A DNA stretch of 61,065 bases from Jiangella anatolica (lineage in GTDB: Bacteria > Actinomycetota > Actinomycetes > Jiangellales > Jiangellaceae). The translations under genes were made by a program, and so were the position numbers. The notes beneath the pieces are model-generated. The model was not told where the DNA came from. It saw only the letters and a list, made by a program, of their open reading frames with translations, and did no database searches. The stretch covers positions 1 through 61,065 of the forward strand of contig NZ_POTW01000032.1 in the NCBI RefSeq assembly GCF_003236295.1. Reading direction: 5' to 3'. How positions within the stretch are numbered: position 1 is the first letter of the stretch; each line of letters opens with the position of its first letter. This document shows, piece after piece, positions 57,787 to 61,065 of the stretch.

Positions 57787-59100
57787 TCAGGCGCCCAGCG
57801 CGGCGTGGCCCTGGGCGAAGAAGCGGGCCGGGTCGTAGGCGGCCTTCACCGAGCGGAGCCGGGCGTAGTCGGCCGGGGTGTAGGCGGCCGACGTCCGGGT
57901 GGTGTCGGCGAGGAAGTTGAGGAACGCGCCGCCGATGCCGTGCGGACGCAGCCGGTCGACGATCTCGGGGGTCGGCCGGTCGAGGATCACGCTGAACGGC
58001 ACGCCGCGGTGGCTGACCGGGCCGGCGCCGGCGGCGGGCCGGGCGGTCGCGCCGCCGTAGTTGCGGATCTCCACGGTCGAACCGGCCTCGGCCGCCTCGA
58101 CGACCGTGTCCACGACGTCGTCGCCGAGGACCGGGATGAAGTCGAAGAAGCGCGACGGAGTGCCGCCCATGGCGGCGTCGGCGTAGTCCATGCTCCGGTA
58201 GCCGTCGACCAGGGCCGGGCCGGCGGCCAGCCGCAGCGGGCGCAGCAGCCGCTCGGCGTCGTCGGCGCGGCCGGTGTACAGCGTCTTGATCGCGAACGCA
58301 CGCCGCCCGCGCAGCTCGGCCGGCATCGCCTCGACGTCGGGGATCGTGCCCAGGGTGACGGCGCTGCTCATCTCGTCCGGCGCGGCCGCCGCCCAGTCGC
58401 GGTACTCGCGCAGCGCGTCGCCGGCGCGGGACGCGTCGAACCAGGAGATGCCGCCGTAGACCTGCGCCACCGGGTAGACGCGGAACTCCAGCGACGTGAC
58501 GACGCCGAAGCCGCCGCCACCGCCGCGGATCGCCCAGAACAGGTCCGGGTGCCGGTCCGGGCCGACGGTGAGCAGCGAGCCGTCCGCCGTCACGATGTCG
58601 GCGGAGAGGACGCTGTCCGCGGCGAAGCCGTGCTTGCGGGCCAGCCACCCCATGCCGCCGCCGAGCGTGTAGCCGGTGACACCGACCGTCGGCGACGAGC
58701 CGGACAGCGGCGCCAGCCCGTACGGCCGGGTCGCCGCGAGCACGTCGCCCCACACGGTGCCGGGACGGACCCGGACCACCTGGCGGCGAGGGTCGACGAA
58801 GACCGACGACATCGCGGTGGTCTTGAGCAGCAGGCCGCCGTCGTTCGGGACGTACGTGCCGTGCCCGGTCGACTGGACCGAGAACGCCAGGTCGTGCTCG
58901 CGGGCCGCCCGCACCGCGGCCTGCACGTCCGCCGTCGACCGCGCCTCGACGACGACGGCCGGGCGCGGGTCGAGCGTCGGCAGCAGCGGCTTGCGGTGCG
59001 CGTCGTATGCGGCGTCGCCCGGCTCGTGGACGGCGCCGGCGATCGCGCCGCGCAGGACGGTGGCGGCGGTGGTCTGCGGGTGCTGGATCGTGATCGTCAT
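57787..59100 (-). CDS. FAD-dependent oxidoreductase, berberine-bridge enzyme type
   Basis: A 437-residue flavoenzyme. The FAD domain carries His80 in STGHGTYVP, where covalent 8-alpha attachment occurs in relatives. GYTLGGGMGWLARKHGFAAD is the second FAD motif; Gly replaces the Cys that would give bicovalent binding. The C-terminal BBE segment reads AYTPADYARLRSVKAAYDPARFF. Such enzymes oxidise alcohols, sugars or cyclic secondary-metabolite intermediates. The substrate is unknown. It is the only gene between menC and the AfsR-like regulator, which could be its regulator. ATG with AGGAGACAG just upstream. Confidence 0.9.
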   Translation of the reverse strand: MTITIQHPQTTAATVLRGAIAGAVHEPGDAAYDAHRKPLLPTLDPRPAVVVEARSTADVQAAVRAAREHDLAFSVQSTGHGTYVPNDGGLLLKTTAMSSVFVDPRRQVVRVRPGTVWGDVLAATRPYGLAPLSGSSPTVGVTGYTLGGGMGWLARKHGFAADSVLSADIVTADGSLLTVGPDRHPDLFWAIRGGGGGFGVVTSLEFRVYPVAQVYGGISWFDASRAGDALREYRDWAAAAPDEMSSAVTLGTIPDVEAMPAELRGRRAFAIKTLYTGRADDAERLLRPLRLAAGPALVDGYRSMDYADAAMGGTPSRFFDFIPVLGDDVVDTVVEAAEAGSTVEIRNYGGATARPAAGAGPVSHRGVPFSVILDRPTPEIVDRLRPHGIGGAFLNFLADTTRTSAAYTPADYARLRSVKAAYDPARFFAQGHAALGA

Positions 59101-59255
59101 CGTCTGTCTCCTCTGGGCGGTCTCACCCGGTACGTCGTCGGGCGGAACCCGTTCTCGACATCCGCGGCGGAACTTTTTCTGCGATGACTTCACGATCGGC
59201 CCACGGGGTGGGTGCGGACATCCGTGCCGAGCACGGATCGACCACGGAAAGACGC

Positions 59256-61065
59256 TCAGTGAACTAGCCGCAGGCTGCGTTCCCACTGGTAGTGGCAGGC
59301 GGCCGCGTCGAGGGTCTCGGCGGCCGCGAGCACACCGTCCCGGTCGCCGGCGGCCAGCGCGGCGGCCCGGTCGACGATGGCGTCCGCCACGACGTTGTCG
59401 CCGGTGAACGGCCGGGCCCGGGCGATCCGCTCGGCGGCGTCGGGCAGCTCGGCCAGCACCGCGGCCTCGGCCCAGGCGGCCGTGTACCAGGGCCGCCAGA
59501 TCAGCTCGAACCAGCTACGGAACTCCTCGGGTGGCCGGTGCAGGACGGCGACGGCGTCGGCCGGGCGGTCCAGGTGCAGCGCCTCCAGCGCGGCGAAGAA
59601 GCTCTCCACCGAGCGCTGGTCGTGCGGCCGCCGCTCGGCGGACCCGACGCCCGCCTCGACGTCGCGCCACACGGCCTGCGCCTCATCGTCGCCGCGGGCC
59701 CCGTGCACGGCGCCGAGCGCGGCCGCGACCCGGCGCAGCGACGGGATCCGCGGCCGGCCGGCCCGCTCCCAGCTCTCCCGGAACAGCTCGCCGACGGCGA
59801 TCGCCTCGGTCCAGTCGCCGGTCAGCACCTGCACGACGATGAGCCGGGCGGCGCCGACGTGCGCGACCTCGCGCTGCGACGGCAGGTCGCGCAGGGCCTC
59901 GGCGGCCTGCCGCGCCTGCCGTAGGTCGCCGGCGGCGATCGCGGACTCCGTCGCCATCCCAAAGGCGTCGGACAGCTCGAAGCCGCTCTCCGGATCCGCC
60001 GGCGCGAACAGCAGCGCGGTCCGCCGCAACGCGCTCGCCAGCGCGGCGCGAGCCTCGCCGCGGGCCAGGTGCAGGCCGGTCAACTGGTCGAGGGCGGCGC
60101 TCTCCACCGCCGGCTCGCCGCTCTCCCGGGCCAGCTCGAGAGCCCGTTCGGTGCGGGCGACGGTGTCCGGGTCGTCGTCCGCGGCCGCGAACGCCTCGGC
60201 CACGGCGATCCGGGCCGCCGTGCCGGGGTCGTCGCCGCCGAGCTCACGCGCGGTGGCGAGCCAGGCCGCAGCGGTCTCGGCGGACGGGACCTCGGCCAGG
60301 ATCCCCGACGATCGGTGCACCAACTCGGCCGCGTGGGCGTACTGCCGTGCCGCGGCGACGCGGTCACCGGCGCGCTCGGCGGCGGCCGCGGCGGCCAGGT
60401 GCAGGCGGAGCGCGTCGTCGCCGGCCAGCCGGGTCCGGGCCGACCCCGCCGCCAGCCGCAGCGCGTCGGCCGTCGCGGCGTCGTCCGGACTGAGCGCGGC
60501 GGCCTGCTCGAACCGGCGCTGCGCCTCCGCCGGCAGCCCGCGCCGGTGACACAGCCGGCCGACGAGCAGCGCCGTCTCCGCCGCCGGCTGACCGTCCTGC
60601 GCGACGGTCCAGGCGAGCGCGGCGTGCAGGTCGTCGGCGAGGCGATCGACGTCCGCGCGCCAGCCGGGCGTGGCCGGATCGGCCGCCAGCAGTCCGGTCC
60701 CCGTCGACGTGCACCAGCGCAGGTGCGCGGCCCGAACCGCAGCATCCTCGCCCGCCGCCGCGAGCCGCTCGGCGCCGTACTGCCGGATCGTCTCCAGCGC
60801 CTGGTAGCGGGTGCCGTCGCCGCCGGTCACCGGCGTCAGCAGGCTGTGGTCGGCGAGCGCCGCCAGTTCGGCGGATACCGACGCGGCCGGCACCACGTCA
60901 TCGGCGACGACGGCGGCAGCGGCGGCCGCGGTGAACGGCGCCGCGAACACCGAGACGCGACGCAGGACGGCGCGACCGGGCTCGTCGAGCAGGTCGTGGC
61001 TCCAGTCCAGCGCCGACCGCAAGGACCCATGCCGCCCCCCACCCCGCCGCGCACCGTCCAGCAGC
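59256..61065 (-). CDS. AfsR/LuxR-type ATPase regulator, 3' part, cut by the window edge
   Basis: The visible 600-odd residues run off the right edge and lack the N-terminus. The edge segment matches the end of an NB-ARC/AAA-type ATPase domain (TLRSALDWSHDLLDEPGRAVLRR-like: SLRSALDWSHDLLDE), continuing with the helical LALADHSLLT-like ADHSLLTPV. The rest is a long series of TPR-like helical repeats (Ala/Arg/Glu-rich), ending RSLRLVH. AfsR, SARP and BTAD-family regulators have this order. Since no LuxR helix-turn-helix is seen at the C-terminus, the DNA-binding part would have to be N-terminal, outside the window. The first visible codons are LLDGARRGGG, so there is no start in the window. Confidence 0.8.
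   Translation of the reverse strand, partial: LLDGARRGGGRHGSLRSALDWSHDLLDEPGRAVLRRVSVFAAPFTAAAAAAVVADDVVPAASVSAELAALADHSLLTPVTGGDGTRYQALETIRQYGAERLAAAGEDAAVRAAHLRWCTSTGTGLLAADPATPGWRADVDRLADDLHAALAWTVAQDGQPAAETALLVGRLCHRRGLPAEAQRRFEQAAALSPDDAATADALRLAAGSARTRLAGDDALRLHLAAAAAAERAGDRVAAARQYAHAAELVHRSSGILAEVPSAETAAAWLATARELGGDDPGTAARIAVAEAFAAADDDPDTVARTERALELARESGEPAVESAALDQLTGLHLARGEARAALASALRRTALLFAPADPESGFELSDAFGMATESAIAAGDLRQARQAAEALRDLPSQREVAHVGAARLIVVQVLTGDWTEAIAVGELFRESWERAGRPRIPSLRRVAAALGAVHGARGDDEAQAVWRDVEAGVGSAERRPHDQRSVESFFAALEALHLDRPADAVAVLHRPPEEFRSWFELIWRPWYTAAWAEAAVLAELPDAAERIARARPFTGDNVVADAIVDRAAALAAGDRDGVLAAAETLDAAACHYQWERSLRLVH

Overview
This is a gene-dense chromosomal window from a high-GC actinobacterium. 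The evidence is the GC-rich coding with many GTG starts, a WhiB protein, an acid-resistance protease of the MarP type, a CRP/GlxR-type regulator, a PonA-type penicillin-binding protein with a PASTA domain, and a bkd-type dehydrogenase operon next to an Lrp regulator. No rRNA, tRNA, CRISPR array, insertion sequence, prophage or biosynthetic cluster was found, and I cannot name the genus from sequence alone. Several genes follow the order of the Mycobacterium tuberculosis Rv3670-Rv3682 region: ephE-like hydrolase, marP, NUDIX, nth, crp, metallo-beta-lactamase-fold protein, RidA, two ArsA-type ATPases, whiB and ponA. That conserved core is split here by accessory blocks.

Layout. 0-7.5 kb: HAD phosphatase, two membrane proteins of unknown role, a structured non-coding stretch, a degenerate Fic-fold protein, three tandem repeats of about 200 bp that copy the tail of a short-chain dehydrogenase, a DUF1707/PadR operon and a methyltransferase. 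7.5-12.5 kb: iron-siderophore ABC importer behind an iron box, then a divergent LysR / threonine dehydratase-like pair. 12.5-17.1 kb: LytS-type kinase, LytTR regulator, DUF485 protein and sodium:solute symporter, with a CopG/MazF toxin-antitoxin pair inserted between kinase and regulator. 17.1-22.4 kb: FtsX-type ABC exporter divergent from a NarL-type two-component system. 22.4-27.2 kb: NUDIX gene, then a second DUF485 plus acetate-type symporter and acetyl-CoA synthetase, with a CRP-like box in front. 27.2-30 kb: intact Fic protein and a WYL regulator / FMN-protein pair, each with a clear palindromic operator.

30-39.4 kb: nhaA with a leader that can fold over its ribosome binding site, holin-like protein, an alpha/beta hydrolase lacking its nucleophile, GNAT, MarP, CoA-type NUDIX, endonuclease III, CRP, NTF2-like, MBL, NUDIX, RidA and a 52-residue DUF4177 protein. 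39.4-43.6 kb: Lrp regulator divergent from a three-gene branched-chain 2-oxoacid dehydrogenase operon with no E3 gene. 43.6-48.2 kb: two paralogous GbsR/MarR regulators, each divergent from a transporter and each facing a similar TTCAC/GTGAA palindrome. 48.2-54.6 kb: PAP2-type enzyme, two ArsA ATPases, a small membrane protein, PonA-type PBP and WhiB. 54.6-61 kb: lipase maturation factor, VapBC, MenC, a berberine-bridge flavoenzyme and the 3' part of an AfsR-type regulator that runs off the right edge.

Two themes join the genes. Acetate and carboxylate uptake and activation (two DUF485-symporter pairs, acetyl-CoA synthetase, CRP) sits with branched-chain acyl-CoA supply (bkd). The other theme is stress and envelope homeostasis: MarP, NhaA, WhiB, PonA, ArsA/Get3-like ATPases and two toxin-antitoxin modules. 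No wholly new multi-gene system was identified. The best leads are the nhaA leader, the toxin-antitoxin insertion in the kinase-regulator operon, the repeat array copying a gene tail, the twin GbsR-operator-transporter units, and two proteins keeping an enzyme fold without catalytic residues.
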